Of a DNA stretch of 64,000 nucleotides, positions 42,707-51,711 are shown one piece after another. Origin of the DNA: Pseudarthrobacter sp. W1I19. Its GTDB lineage: Bacteria > Actinomycetota > Actinomycetes > Actinomycetales > Micrococcaceae. Under the pieces are notes generated by a model, which saw only the letters and a list, made by a program, of their open reading frames with translations, had not been told where the DNA came from and ran no database searches. Within the stretch, counting starts at the first letter, position 1. Each line of letters begins with the position of its first letter. The DNA lies in assembly GCF_030817835.1 (NCBI RefSeq), contig NZ_JAUSZR010000001.1:2542001-2606000 (forward strand). The letters run 5' to 3'. The position numbers were made by a program, and so were the translations under genes.

Positions 42707-44014
42707 GTGAGCACAGCCCGCAACAGCGGAGAGCGCAGCGGCGCACCCGCGCGCACTGTCCGGGACGTCGTTTTTGTAGACGGCCTGCGCACCCCCTTTG
42801 GCCGGGCGGGAGAAAAAGGCATTTACGCCGGAACCCGTGCCGACGACCTGATAGTGAAATGCATCCGCGAACTGCTGCGCCGAAACCCGTCGCTCCCGCC
42901 GGAACGCGTTGACGAAGTGGCCATCGCAGCCACCACCCAGACCGGTGACCAGGGCTTGACGCTGGGCCGGACCGCCGCCCTGCTGGCGGGACTCCCCAGG
43001 ACCGTGCCCGGCTTTGCCATCGACCGGATGTGCGCGGGCGCCATGACCGCCGTCACCGCCACCGCCGGCGGCATCGGCTTCGGCGCCTACGACGTGGTGA
43101 TCGCCGGCGGGGTGGAGCATATGGGCAACCACCCGATGGGCTCGGGCGCAGACCCCAATCCGCGGTTCATGTCAGAACGGCTGGTGGACCCGGCAGCGCT
43201 GAACATGGGCAACACTGCGGAGAACCTCCATGACCGTTTCCCTTCCATTACCAAGGACCGGACCGACGCCTACGCCGTGGCGTCACAAACCAAATTTGAT
43301 GAAGCCCGGCGCAACGGCCGGATCCAGCCGGACCTGGTTCCGGTGGCAACCCTGAAGCCGGGCCAGGGCTGGTCCCTCAACACCGTTGATGAACCGCCAC
43401 GGCCCGGCACTACGGTGGAAGACCTGGCAGCGCTTCGAACGCCGTTCCGTCCGCACGGGCGCGTCACCGCCGGAAATGCCGCGGGCCTGAATGACGGCGC
43501 AACCGCCGCCATCCTGGCATCCGCCGATGCTGCTGCCGAACTGGGACTGCCGGTCCGGATGCGGCTGGTCAGCTACGCCTATGCGGGAGTCGAGCCTGAA
43601 GTAATGGGCATCGGCCCCGTCCCCGCCACAGAAAAGGCGCTAAGAAACGCCGGGCTGTCCATCAACGAGATCGGCCTGTTCGAAATCAATGAAGCCTTTG
43701 CCGTCCAGGTGCTGAGCTTCCTCGACCACTTCGGCATTGCCGACGACGATCCCCGCGTCAACCGCTACGGCGGTGCCATCGCGGTGGGCCATCCCCTCGC
43801 ATCCTCCGGTGTGCGGCTGATGAACCAGCTGGCCCGCCAATTTGAGGAGGATCATTCCGTGCGGTACGGCATCACCACCATGTGCGTAGGGTTGGGGATG
43901 GGAGCCACAGTGATCTGGGAGAACCCGCACCACGCCGATTACAGCGGAATCCTGCCAGGATCATCCGAAGCCGGGACCGTCAACGCCGAAACCGTTTCCG
44001 AAGGAGCCGCATGA
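42707..44014 (+). CDS. Acetyl-CoA acyltransferase (thiolase, FadA-type)
   Basis: Cleaves 3-ketoacyl-CoA in the last beta-oxidation step. The 435-residue protein has the acyl-enzyme cysteine in DRMCAGAMTAV near 107, the NEAFAVQVLSF segment near 327, GGAIAVGHPLASSG near 355 with the catalytic His, and MCVGLGMGATVIWE near 393 with the second Cys. I used GTG 42707 (VSTARNSG), preceded by GAGGAG, rather than the longer frame from 42605. Its stop overlaps the fadB ATG (ATGA), so the two make the multienzyme beta-oxidation complex. Confidence 0.94.
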   Translation: MSTARNSGERSGAPARTVRDVVFVDGLRTPFGRAGEKGIYAGTRADDLIVKCIRELLRRNPSLPPERVDEVAIAATTQTGDQGLTLGRTAALLAGLPRTVPGFAIDRMCAGAMTAVTATAGGIGFGAYDVVIAGGVEHMGNHPMGSGADPNPRFMSERLVDPAALNMGNTAENLHDRFPSITKDRTDAYAVASQTKFDEARRNGRIQPDLVPVATLKPGQGWSLNTVDEPPRPGTTVEDLAALRTPFRPHGRVTAGNAAGLNDGATAAILASADAAAELGLPVRMRLVSYAYAGVEPEVMGIGPVPATEKALRNAGLSINEIGLFEINEAFAVQVLSFLDHFGIADDDPRVNRYGGAIAVGHPLASSGVRLMNQLARQFEEDHSVRYGITTMCVGLGMGATVIWENPHHADYSGILPGSSEAGTVNAETVSEGAA

Positions 44015-46191
44015 GCGCCGCACATTTCACCAAGCTTGCCGATCTGTTCCCGCACGAGACCGTGACGCACTCCTATGTCCAGGACATCGAGCTGCCCGCG
44101 CATGCCGGCAAGTCCAGCCCCGGCACGTTCGCCCTCATCACGCTGGACAACGGCCTGGACCACACCAAGCCCACCACCCTGGGTCCGAACACCCTGGTGG
44201 AGCTGGGCACGGTGCTTGAGGAACTCCGGGAGCGAGCCAGTCGCGGCGAGATCGTCGGTGTGGGCGTGACCGGCAAGCCCTACTTCCTGGTGGCCGGAGC
44301 GGACCTCTCCGCCGTCAAGAACCTGGAAGAGCGCGAGCACGGACTCTGGATGGCACAGCTGGGCCACGACGTGTACGGCACGCTCGCCAACCTCGGCGTG
44401 CCCAGCTTCGCCTTCATCAACGGCGCAGCGCTGGGCGGCGGCCTTGAGGTTGCCCTGCAGTCCACCTACCGCACGGTATCCACCGGCGCGGGTGCGCTGG
44501 CCCTGCCGGAGGCCTACCTCGGCCTGGTTCCGGGCTGGGGCGGCGTCTACGTCCTGCCGCGCCTCATCGGCCCGCAGAACGCGGTCAAGGTCATGATCGA
44601 GAACGCGCTCAGCAACAACCGGACGCTCACCGGCCCGCAGGCCTTCGCACTCGGAATTGCCGACGCCATGTTCGAACCGGCGGACTTCCTCGAGCAGTCC
44701 CTTGCCTGGGCCGGGAAAGTCATCTCCGGTGAGGTGACGGCGAAACGTCCCAACGCCGTCGACCCCGCTGATCCGGAAACGGCCGCGCGCTGGTCGGCAG
44801 CGGTGGCGGCCGGCCGGGCACTGGTGGAAGCGAAGACCTCCAATGCGGCCCCTGCTCCCGGCAAGGTCCTGGACATCCTGGAAGCCAACCGGACCATGAC
44901 CCAGGCTGAGTCCGCGGCACTTGAGTGCGAAACGCTCGCCGAACTCATGCAGACCGACGAATTCCGCGCCACCGTATACGCCTTCCTGGACCTGGTCCAG
45001 AAGCGGTCCAAGCGCCCGGCCGGCGCCCCTGACCGCAAGCTGGCCCGTCCGGTGACAAAAGTGGGGGTGGTGGGCGCTGGCCTGATGGCCAGCCAGCTCG
45101 CGCTGGTGTTCGCACGCCAGCTGAAAGTGCCCGTGGTGATGACTGACATCGACCAGGCCAGGGTGGACAAAGGCGTGGGCTACGTCCACGCCGAAGTGGA
45201 CAAGCTGCTGGCCAAGCAGCGCATCAGCCAGGATGCCGCCAACCGCACCAAGGCGCTGGTGACCGGTTCCGTATCGAAGGATGTTTTCGCCGACGCGGAC
45301 TTTGTGATCGAAGCGGTCTTTGAAGAGCTGAACGTCAAAAAGCAGGTGTTCGCCGAACTGGAGCGGATCGTCACCCCGGAATGCATCCTGGCCACCAACA
45401 CCTCATCGTTGTCTGTCACGGCCATGGCGGAGGACCTGCAGCATCCCGAACGGCTGGTGGGCTTCCACTTCTTCAACCCCGTGGCCGTGATGCCGTTGCT
45501 GGAGATCGTCCGCGCCCCGCGGACCGATGACGCCGTGCTGGCCACCGCCTTTGAACTGGCCAAGGCCCTGAAGAAGACCGGGGTGCTGGTCAAGGACGCG
45601 GCCGCTTTTGTGGTCAACCGCATCCTGTTGCGGCTGATGGGTGAGGTGACCGCGGCCTTCGATGAAGGCACACCCGCCGAGGTGGCCGATAACGCCCTCC
45701 GCCCCATGGGCCTGCCGATGACGCCCTTCACTCTCGGCGCGATGGTGGGCCTCCCCGTGGCACAGCACGTCCAGGAGTCACTCCATGCAGCCTTCGGAGA
45801 TCGCTTCACTGTGTCCGCCAACCTGCAAAAACTGATCGACAACGGCGTCAAGGGCCTGTGGGCTCCCGGGCCTGACGGCGGCCAGGTGATCCCGGAATCC
45901 ACTCTGTCCCTGATGTCCTTTGGCACGAACCCTTCCACCGCCGAGGAGGTGTTGCGCCGCACCCAGGACGCCCTCGCAGAGGAGATCGGCCTGATGCTGG
46001 CAGAAGGGGTGGTGGAGGGCCCCGAAGACATCGACCTCTGCCTGATCCTCGGCGCCGGCTGGCCGCTGTTCCTTGGCGGCATCACCCCCTACCTTGACCG
46101 GGTGGGAGCCTCAGAACGGGTCAACGGCAATCGCTTCCTGCCGCCAGGTGTGGCCTCCCGCAACGCAGCGGGCAACCCGGCGAGGGTGTAA
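44011..46191 (+). CDS. fadB: FadB-type enoyl-CoA hydratase/3-hydroxyacyl-CoA dehydrogenase
   Basis: A 726-residue fusion protein with an N-terminal enoyl-CoA hydratase (about 20-330) and a C-terminal dehydrogenase. The hydratase shows AGADLSAVKNLEERE, GGGLEVAL and LPEAYLGLVPGWGGVY with both conserved glutamates. The dehydrogenase begins at VGVVGAGLMASQLAL near 352 (NAD loop) and has VGFHFFNPVAVMPLLEIV near 480. AAGGAG lies 7 nt before the ATG and overlaps the thiolase gene. It acts on fatty acyl-CoA with the thiolase. A bidirectional terminator follows 39 bp later. Confidence 0.94.
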   Translation: MSAAHFTKLADLFPHETVTHSYVQDIELPAHAGKSSPGTFALITLDNGLDHTKPTTLGPNTLVELGTVLEELRERASRGEIVGVGVTGKPYFLVAGADLSAVKNLEEREHGLWMAQLGHDVYGTLANLGVPSFAFINGAALGGGLEVALQSTYRTVSTGAGALALPEAYLGLVPGWGGVYVLPRLIGPQNAVKVMIENALSNNRTLTGPQAFALGIADAMFEPADFLEQSLAWAGKVISGEVTAKRPNAVDPADPETAARWSAAVAAGRALVEAKTSNAAPAPGKVLDILEANRTMTQAESAALECETLAELMQTDEFRATVYAFLDLVQKRSKRPAGAPDRKLARPVTKVGVVGAGLMASQLALVFARQLKVPVVMTDIDQARVDKGVGYVHAEVDKLLAKQRISQDAANRTKALVTGSVSKDVFADADFVIEAVFEELNVKKQVFAELERIVTPECILATNTSSLSVTAMAEDLQHPERLVGFHFFNPVAVMPLLEIVRAPRTDDAVLATAFELAKALKKTGVLVKDAAAFVVNRILLRLMGEVTAAFDEGTPAEVADNALRPMGLPMTPFTLGAMVGLPVAQHVQESLHAAFGDRFTVSANLQKLIDNGVKGLWAPGPDGGQVIPESTLSLMSFGTNPSTAEEVLRRTQDALAEEIGLMLAEGVVEGPEDIDLCLILGAGWPLFLGGITPYLDRVGASERVNGNRFLPPGVASRNAAGNPARV

Positions 46192-46230
46192 AAGCGCCTA
46201 AAGGCCAGCGCCTCAGCTGAAGCATCGCGC

Positions 46231-46271
46231 ACAAAGGGCTCCGTCCGGTTCCTCCGGACGGAGCCCTTTGT
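46231..46271. terminator. Bidirectional terminator between fadB and the ECF operon
   Basis: ACAAAGGGCTCCGTCCGG (46231-46248) pairs perfectly with CCGGACGGAGCCCTTTGT (46254-46271) around a 5-nt loop. T-rich sequence flanks the plus-strand end. It serves the convergent gene ends on both sides. Confidence 0.9.
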
Positions 46272-46300
46272 GTTTGTTGCCCCCTCATCCCCGGCCGGGG

Positions 46301-47863
46301 TCAGAGCGGTGCCAGCCGCCCGCCGTCGAGCGTTAACAGGCGGTCAGCCACCGAGCGCGCGTAGGGCACGTCATGGGTGACCAGGACGACGGCGGCACCA
46401 CCCGCCGCTGCTGCGTTCCTCACCGCTGCGTCCAGCAGCCGGAGCCCGTCGCCGTCCAGTGCCACCGTGGGCTCGTCCAGGGCCAGGACCGCCGGCCTGC
46501 GGGCGAGAACCGTCGCCAGGGCAAGCAACCGCTGCCGGGACGCCGGCAGCTCCACGGGATGGGCGTCCGCAGACTCGGCCAACCCGACGGCAGCCAACGC
46601 AGCCCCGGTCCTGCCCTCCGCTTCGCTGGCGCCGAACCGCCGGTCGAGGCCGAACCGCACCTCCCGGGCGGCCGTCCGTTCGAACAACTGGTGGCGCGGG
46701 TGCTGGAACAGCAGGCCCACAGCTGCCGCCACCTCGCCCACGGGCCGGCCGGCAATGTCCTCGCCGTGCACCAGGACGGTGCCGGAGGTGGGCCGCAGCA
46801 GCCCGTTCAGGTGCCGCAGGAAGGTCGATTTCCCCGCCCCGTTCGGTCCCGTGACGGCAACGATCTCCCCGGGCATGAGTTCGAGGTCGACGCCCAGGAG
46901 CACCTGTTCCGGCTTTTCCCCCGCTGCCCCGCCGGCGCTTGGCCGGCCCTTCCTGCCTTTCGCCGCCTTGTCCGGGTACCCGAAAGCCACGTCACACAGC
47001 TCCAGGACGGGGGCCGAAGCGTGCGCTGGGTGCGGAGGCCAGCGCTGGCGCTGCGGCGGGGTCTCCGGCCAAGTTTCAAGCCCACTGGCGCCGGTCCAAC
47101 GGATGACTGCCGGCAGCCGTCCGGGCGCTGCGGTGAGCTCAGGCGGCGCGCCGCTGGCCGTCACCGTGCCGCCTTCAAGGACAATCCAGCGTTCCGCAGC
47201 GAGGAGCGCTTCCTCCACGGCCTGGCTGAGGATCACGACGGCGGTCCCCTGCCTTAGGAGCGGGCCCAGCAGGTTTGTCAGTTCATCCGCCCCGGCTGCA
47301 TCCAGGGACGCGAAGGGCTCATCCATGATGAGCACGTCGGGTTCTGCAATCACGGCGCACCCGATGGCAAGGCGCCGCAGCTGCCCGCCGGAGAGTGTGT
47401 CCGGGTGGCGGTCCAGCAGCCCGCGAAGGCCAAGCAGAACGGCCGTCCGTTCCACCGCGGCCTTCATGGCCAACCGTTCCGTACCGGCATTTTCCAGGCC
47501 GAACGCCAGTTCTTCGGCGACGGTGGCCCGGACCGTGGACAGGATGGCCGAGGCGTCCTGCGGAACGAAACCCACCCGCCGGCCCCACTGTGCGGGGTTG
47601 ATGCGCGGATCTGTTGCCTCGCCCTGGAACTGCAGCTTGGTTCCAGCAAGCGTCAGGCACCCTTGCAGCCGTCCCCCCGGCCCTGGCGGAAGCCAGCCTG
47701 CCAGGAGCCGTCCAAGGGTGGTTTTGCCGCTGCCGGACGGTCCCAGGATTGCTGTAAATGTTCCGGGCTCGAAGGAGATGTGCACGTCGCGGAGGACCGG
47801 CGCGTCGTCGTCATGGAACGCGAAGCTCCTGATGCCGGCACCAAGGACAATGTTGGATTCCAC
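46301..47863 (-). CDS. ECF transporter ATPase, two fused ATP-binding domains
   Basis: A 520-residue fusion of two ABC ATPases, as in EcfA/EcfA' of group II ECF transporters. The N-terminal domain has GPSGSGKTTLGRLL near 41, canonical LSGGQLRRLAIG near 157 and LIMDEPFASLDAAG near 177. The C-terminal domain has GPNGAGKSTFLRHL near 340 and LALDEPTVALDGDG near 465, but the signature is VELPASRQRLLALA instead of LSGGQ, so one ATP site is probably degenerate. The GTG start directly follows the EcfT stop. It powers import with the next two genes. Confidence 0.9.
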   Translation of the reverse strand: MESNIVLGAGIRSFAFHDDDAPVLRDVHISFEPGTFTAILGPSGSGKTTLGRLLAGWLPPGPGGRLQGCLTLAGTKLQFQGEATDPRINPAQWGRRVGFVPQDASAILSTVRATVAEELAFGLENAGTERLAMKAAVERTAVLLGLRGLLDRHPDTLSGGQLRRLAIGCAVIAEPDVLIMDEPFASLDAAGADELTNLLGPLLRQGTAVVILSQAVEEALLAAERWIVLEGGTVTASGAPPELTAAPGRLPAVIRWTGASGLETWPETPPQRQRWPPHPAHASAPVLELCDVAFGYPDKAAKGRKGRPSAGGAAGEKPEQVLLGVDLELMPGEIVAVTGPNGAGKSTFLRHLNGLLRPTSGTVLVHGEDIAGRPVGEVAAAVGLLFQHPRHQLFERTAAREVRFGLDRRFGASEAEGRTGAALAAVGLAESADAHPVELPASRQRLLALATVLARRPAVLALDEPTVALDGDGLRLLDAAVRNAAAAGGAAVVLVTHDVPYARSVADRLLTLDGGRLAPL

Positions 47864-48601
47864 CTAGGCGCCCGCCTGCCACAACCGGGCAGCCACCACT
47901 GCGGCGGCGGCCAGCACCAGGACGAGCCGCAGGAACCGCTCCCACGGCCGGTCCGGCACGTCGCGGTAGCTGGTCCGCGGCCCGCCGCTGCCGAAACCAC
48001 GGGCGTCAAGGGCTGCGGCGCGGGTTGCGGCGTCCTCCACCAAAGCGGACACGAGCGGCACTGCCTGCAGCCGGAACGCCGCGGCCCGTGCCAGGATGCC
48101 GCGCCGGATCACCAGCCCCCGTGCTTCCTGGGCCTGGCGGATGCGCTCCAGCCGGGAGGTGATGGCCGGCAGCAGGGTGAGGGTGGATGCCAGCACGAAG
48201 GCAAACCGCCCGTGCACCCCTTTGGCCGATAACGCCGCCACCAGGTCCGGAACGCTCACGCTGAAGGAGAACACCAGCAGTGCCAGGACCGCGGCGGAAA
48301 GCTGGGCCGCCCGCTGGACTGCGAAGGAGAGCCCCTCGGAAGTTGCGCGCGCCGGTCCCCACTCGGCCAGCACGGTACGGCCCTCCGGGAAAAACAGTCC
48401 ATGCAGCACCAGCAGTGACAAGCACAGCGGAACCAGAATGGCAGCTGCCGCAGGTAGGAGCCTGCGGAACGTACCGGCCCAGGCCGCGAGGCCCGCTGCG
48501 GCCGCGATCACGGCGAGCGACAGCGGCAGGTACGCTGCCGCCGTCGTAATTATCGCCGTACTGCCGGCAGCCGCCAGGGAGGTCAGCGGATGTAATCGCA
48601 T
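47864..48601 (-). CDS. ECF transporter transmembrane component EcfT
   Basis: A 245-residue membrane protein with about five or six hydrophobic helices. The two Ala-Arg-Gly coupling motifs contacted by the ATPases are visible as QAQEARGLVIRRG near 157 and LDARGFGSGGPRT near 204. I chose ATG 48601 (MRLHPLTSL) rather than the longer upstream frame to 48685, which overlaps the EcfS gene. It lies 10 bp from EcfS and abuts the ATPase gene. Confidence 0.9.
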   Translation of the reverse strand: MRLHPLTSLAAAGSTAIITTAAAYLPLSLAVIAAAAGLAAWAGTFRRLLPAAAAILVPLCLSLLVLHGLFFPEGRTVLAEWGPARATSEGLSFAVQRAAQLSAAVLALLVFSFSVSVPDLVAALSAKGVHGRFAFVLASTLTLLPAITSRLERIRQAQEARGLVIRRGILARAAAFRLQAVPLVSALVEDAATRAAALDARGFGSGGPRTSYRDVPDRPWERFLRLVLVLAAAAVVAARLWQAGA

Positions 48602-48611
48602 CAGGAGGCGG

Positions 48612-49430
48612 TCAGGAGCCCTGTTCCGGAGCCTTGCCGGCCAGCACGCGATGCCGCCGGACAAACGGGAACTGCAGGCTCGCACGGCGGGGCAGGGCGT
48701 AGATAAGCAAGGCCACGGCGGCGAACACGATGGCTTTGTCCATGGGATCGGAGATCAGGGCCTGCTTGGTGATGGCTGCCAGGAGGCTGTCCCCCATGGA
48801 GCGGAAGGCGCTGACGATCGCACCCGTGGCCAGACCGGAGGTGCCGCCGAAGACGAAGGCGGCCACCGGGGCGGAGACCACTCCGCCGATGATGCCGGTG
48901 ACGAATCCCGCCACGGGCGCCAGGTAGAAGCGGCGGAAAAGGCCGTAGCGGGCGGCAAGGCCGGCGAGGCAGCCGATCAGCGCGGCCCCGGCGGCGAAGG
49001 GCAGCACGGTGGGGTTGAAAAAGGACCAGACGATGCTGCTCAGTGCGCCGGTTGCCGCACCGGCCGCCGGGCCGGCGAGGACCGCTATCAGTACGGTGCC
49101 GATCGCATCGAGGTAGAACGGCACCAGGGTGCTGCCCACAAACTGGCCGAGGACGATGTTAAGCACCAGCGCCACCGGAATCAGCACAAGCGTGGACGTC
49201 GGCAGGGTGGGCAGGACGGCCACGATGAGCAGGATGGCGCCCGCCAGGAAACCTGACAGTGCGATCAGGGCGGAGGCGCTTCCGGGTCCGCCGGTAATGT
49301 CCGCGGGCTGGTTGAGGACCAGGTAGATGTAGGTGCCGGCGATGGCCAGTGCACCGAGGATTTCCAGCAGCCGGCGTTTGCGGGCGGCGGCCGGTGACGT
49401 GGACGGCAACGTCAGGGAGTGCGATGACAT
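48612..49430 (-). CDS. ECF transporter substrate-binding S component
   Basis: A 272-residue membrane protein with about six to seven helices, in the order S-T-A of the operon. The N-terminal 20 residues are Ser/Thr/Ala rich; the ATG start follows GGAACTCC. The Ala/Gly-rich helical body and the context identify an S component, but I cannot recognise the substrate family. A nucleoside hydrolase is the next gene upstream, which suggests a nucleoside or nucleobase-containing vitamin precursor. No TPP, cobalamin or other riboswitch is visible upstream. Confidence 0.82.
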   Translation of the reverse strand: MSSHSLTLPSTSPAAARKRRLLEILGALAIAGTYIYLVLNQPADITGGPGSASALIALSGFLAGAILLIVAVLPTLPTSTLVLIPVALVLNIVLGQFVGSTLVPFYLDAIGTVLIAVLAGPAAGAATGALSSIVWSFFNPTVLPFAAGAALIGCLAGLAARYGLFRRFYLAPVAGFVTGIIGGVVSAPVAAFVFGGTSGLATGAIVSAFRSMGDSLLAAITKQALISDPMDKAIVFAAVALLIYALPRRASLQFPFVRRHRVLAGKAPEQGS

Positions 49431-49566
49431 GGAGTTCCTTCAGGGTGCGCACGGACGGCCCGGGAAGCCCGGGCCGGATGGAACGCTGCTTATGTCACCT
49501 CGGCAGCAGCCGGCAGGCAGTCAGCGCCTGTCCGGTCCGCGGACAATTCTACCGCGGGGCGGCCTT

Positions 49567-49690
49567 CGGTGGTTGAGCCTGTCGAAACCCCGGGCAGGGT
49601 TTCGACAGGCTCAACCACCGGGAATGCAGCCTCAACCACCGGGAATGCAGGTTCAACCATCAGGGATCGAGGCTCACCAGCGGTGCGTTC
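49567..49690. repeat. 24-bp palindrome plus 21-bp tandem repeats (copy 2)
   Basis: The 24-bp arm at 49567-49590 (begins CGGTGGTTGAGCCTGTCG) and its perfect complement at 49597-49620 surround a 6-nt spacer. Three 21-bp units follow: CTCAACCACCGGGAATGCAG(C/G) twice exactly, then a diverged TTCAACCATCAGGGATCGAG unit, up to the nucleoside hydrolase stop. Related to 16636-16751. Confidence 0.9.
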
Positions 49691-50716
49691 TCACCCCATG
49701 CGGCGTGCCAGGCTTCCGACGGCGGACACCAGCTCCCGGAAGGCAGCTTCCGGATTGTTGGCGGACACCACGCGGGCGTTCGGCGGTACTCCCCAGAGGC
49801 CGCGGAAGTCGGCCACGGTGGTGCCCATGAGCATTTTTGAACCGGTTTCCACGTCAACGGTGGCCGTTCGGGCTACAAAGTCCAGGGTGCCCGCGGCGAC
49901 GCCTGCCGCGAAGTAGTCGTGGACGTGGGCCAGGTAGCCCTGGTCATAGTGGCGGTGGAACTCGAAATAGAACCGCAGGGCGTCGGACAAGTGCCGCACC
50001 AGGGTGTTGTCCGAGGTGCTGCGCTGGCCCTCCGGCTGTTCGGGAAGGACCAGTTCGGGAACTGTTGCGCCGGCAGCCTCCGCCAGGCGCCGGACATGGT
50101 CCGGGTGCAGTTCCATCCGTTCGGTGGTGTCCAGGGAGCAAACGATAGGGAGCTTTTCCAGCGGCCGGCCCTGGAAGGCGGCGTAGACCTCCTTGGCTGC
50201 GTGCGGGTCAACGTGGGTGTTCCACTCGGCGGTGGGAGTGGTATTGCCCTGGTGGTAGAAGCTGCCGCCCATAATGACCACCTTCGCCAGCAGCTCGGGC
50301 AGCCGCGGTTCCTCCCGCAGGGCCAGCGCGAAGTTGGTCAGCGGAGCGGTGATCAGGGCGGTGAGCTCCCCGGGCCGGGCGCGGGCGTGCTCGACCCAGA
50401 GGTCTACAGCGTTCCGCCCGGAGACAGCGCCTTCGGGGTCCGGCAGGACCGCGTATCCGATGCCTTGCGGACCGTGGGTCTCGGGGGTTGTCAGCAGGGG
50501 TATGGACAGCGGTTCGCGGGCGCCAATGGCTACTTCAACCCCCGGGCGGCCGCACAGCTCCAGCAGTGCCAGGGTGTTCCGCGCCACCTGCTCCGCGTCC
50601 ACGTTTCCGGGGGTGGCGGTGACGGAGACGAACTCCGTGTCCGGCAGGGCGGCAAGGTAGGCGAGGGCCAGGGCGTCGTCGATGCCCGTGTCCACGTCCA
50701 GCAGGAAGGCGGTCAT
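49691..50716 (-). CDS. Nucleoside hydrolase
   Basis: Hydrolyses N-ribosyl nucleosides to base and ribose. The 341-residue protein starts with the calcium-site motif LLDVDTGIDDALALAYLA near 5-22. It also has ITAPLTNFALAL near 121, VVIMGGSFYHQGNTTPTAEWNTHVDP near 148 (quoted in part: MGGSFYHQGN) and the late DVETGSKMLMGTT. The ATG is 9 bp from the aldo/keto reductase gene. It probably works with the ECF transporter 260 bp downstream. Its stop meets the tandem repeats. Confidence 0.9.
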   Translation of the reverse strand: MTAFLLDVDTGIDDALALAYLAALPDTEFVSVTATPGNVDAEQVARNTLALLELCGRPGVEVAIGAREPLSIPLLTTPETHGPQGIGYAVLPDPEGAVSGRNAVDLWVEHARARPGELTALITAPLTNFALALREEPRLPELLAKVVIMGGSFYHQGNTTPTAEWNTHVDPHAAKEVYAAFQGRPLEKLPIVCSLDTTERMELHPDHVRRLAEAAGATVPELVLPEQPEGQRSTSDNTLVRHLSDALRFYFEFHRHYDQGYLAHVHDYFAAGVAAGTLDFVARTATVDVETGSKMLMGTTVADFRGLWGVPPNARVVSANNPEAAFRELVSAVGSLARRMG

Positions 50717-50725
50717 GCCCGTGCC

Positions 50726-51703
50726 CTAGAAGAGGGCCACCTTGGGCGCTGCGGGGAAGATACTGTCGAGCTCCGCGAGGTCCTCTTCCGAGGGGATCCA
50801 GTCAGCCGCTTCGGCGTTCTGCCGCACTTGTTCCGGCCGGGTGGCCCCGGCGATGACGCTGGCAACAGAGGGCTGGGCTGCCAGCCAGGAGAATGCCACC
50901 TGGATTTCGCTCAGGCCGCGTTCTTTCGCGAAGCTGCTGAACCTGCCCAGCTGGTCCCAGTCGGCGTCGTGGACCATGTTCTTGCGCGTGTGGCTGAGCC
51001 GCGAGCCGTCCGGCGCATGGCCCGGCGCGTATTTGCCGGTCAGCAGCCCGTTGGCCAGGGGGAAGTACGGCAGGACGCCCAGGCCAAACTCCTCGGCGGC
51101 CGGGGTGACTTCCAGCTCAGCCCGCCGGTCCAGGAGGTTGTAGTGGTTCTGGGTGGAGATGAAGCGTGCACCCCCGAGTTCACGGGCAACGTACTCCGCC
51201 TGCGCTATCTGCCACCCCGCCCTGTTGGAGTGGCCGATGTAGCGGACCTTGCCGCTGGCGACCAGGGTGTCCAGGGCGGACAGGGTTTCGTCGATGGGGG
51301 TCAGCGGATCCGGCGTATGGAACTGGTACAGGTCGACCCATTCCGTGCCCAGCCGGCGCAGCGAGGCTTCCACCGCCTGGAGGATGTAGCGGCGGGAACC
51401 GCGGGCACCGAAGTCCGGGCCGCTGGCGCCTTTCATGTCCATGCCGAACTTTGTAGCAACCACCACGTCGGCCCGCCGGCTGCCGAGCGCCTTCCCGAGC
51501 ATCGTTTCGCTGAGCCCGGGTTCCCTGCCGTAGGTATCGGCGACGTCGAACAGGATGATTCCGGCGTCCACCGCGGCGTTGACCACGGCGTCGGTGGCCT
51601 CCTGGGACTCGGTCGGGGTGTTGGCCCGGCCAAGGTTGTTGCAGCCCAGTCCAACCGTGGAAACGGTCAGGCCGGACTTTCCAACGCGGCGGTAGGTGGT
51701 CAC
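50726..51703 (-). CDS. Aldo/keto reductase
   Basis: A 325-residue NADPH-dependent oxidoreductase barrel. The catalytic tetrad is visible: DVADTYGREPGLSE near 55 (Asp and Tyr), the lysine in VVATKFGMDMKG near 85, and the histidine in LYQFHTPDPLTP near 130. GTG 51703 (VTTYRRVG) was taken because AGGAG lies 5-9 nt upstream; the longer frame to 52081 overlaps the hypothetical gene upstream. It is between a nucleoside hydrolase and a hypothetical protein in a minus-strand run. The physiological substrate is unknown. Confidence 0.9.
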   Translation of the reverse strand: MTTYRRVGKSGLTVSTVGLGCNNLGRANTPTESQEATDAVVNAAVDAGIILFDVADTYGREPGLSETMLGKALGSRRADVVVATKFGMDMKGASGPDFGARGSRRYILQAVEASLRRLGTEWVDLYQFHTPDPLTPIDETLSALDTLVASGKVRYIGHSNRAGWQIAQAEYVARELGGARFISTQNHYNLLDRRAELEVTPAAEEFGLGVLPYFPLANGLLTGKYAPGHAPDGSRLSHTRKNMVHDADWDQLGRFSSFAKERGLSEIQVAFSWLAAQPSVASVIAGATRPEQVRQNAEAADWIPSEEDLAELDSIFPAAPKVALF

Positions 51704-51711
51704 GGAAACTC

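Noticed and set aside
49431..49566. Riboswitch upstream of the ECF S component
   Set aside because: No TPP, cobalamin, preQ1 or other aptamer core was recognisable.
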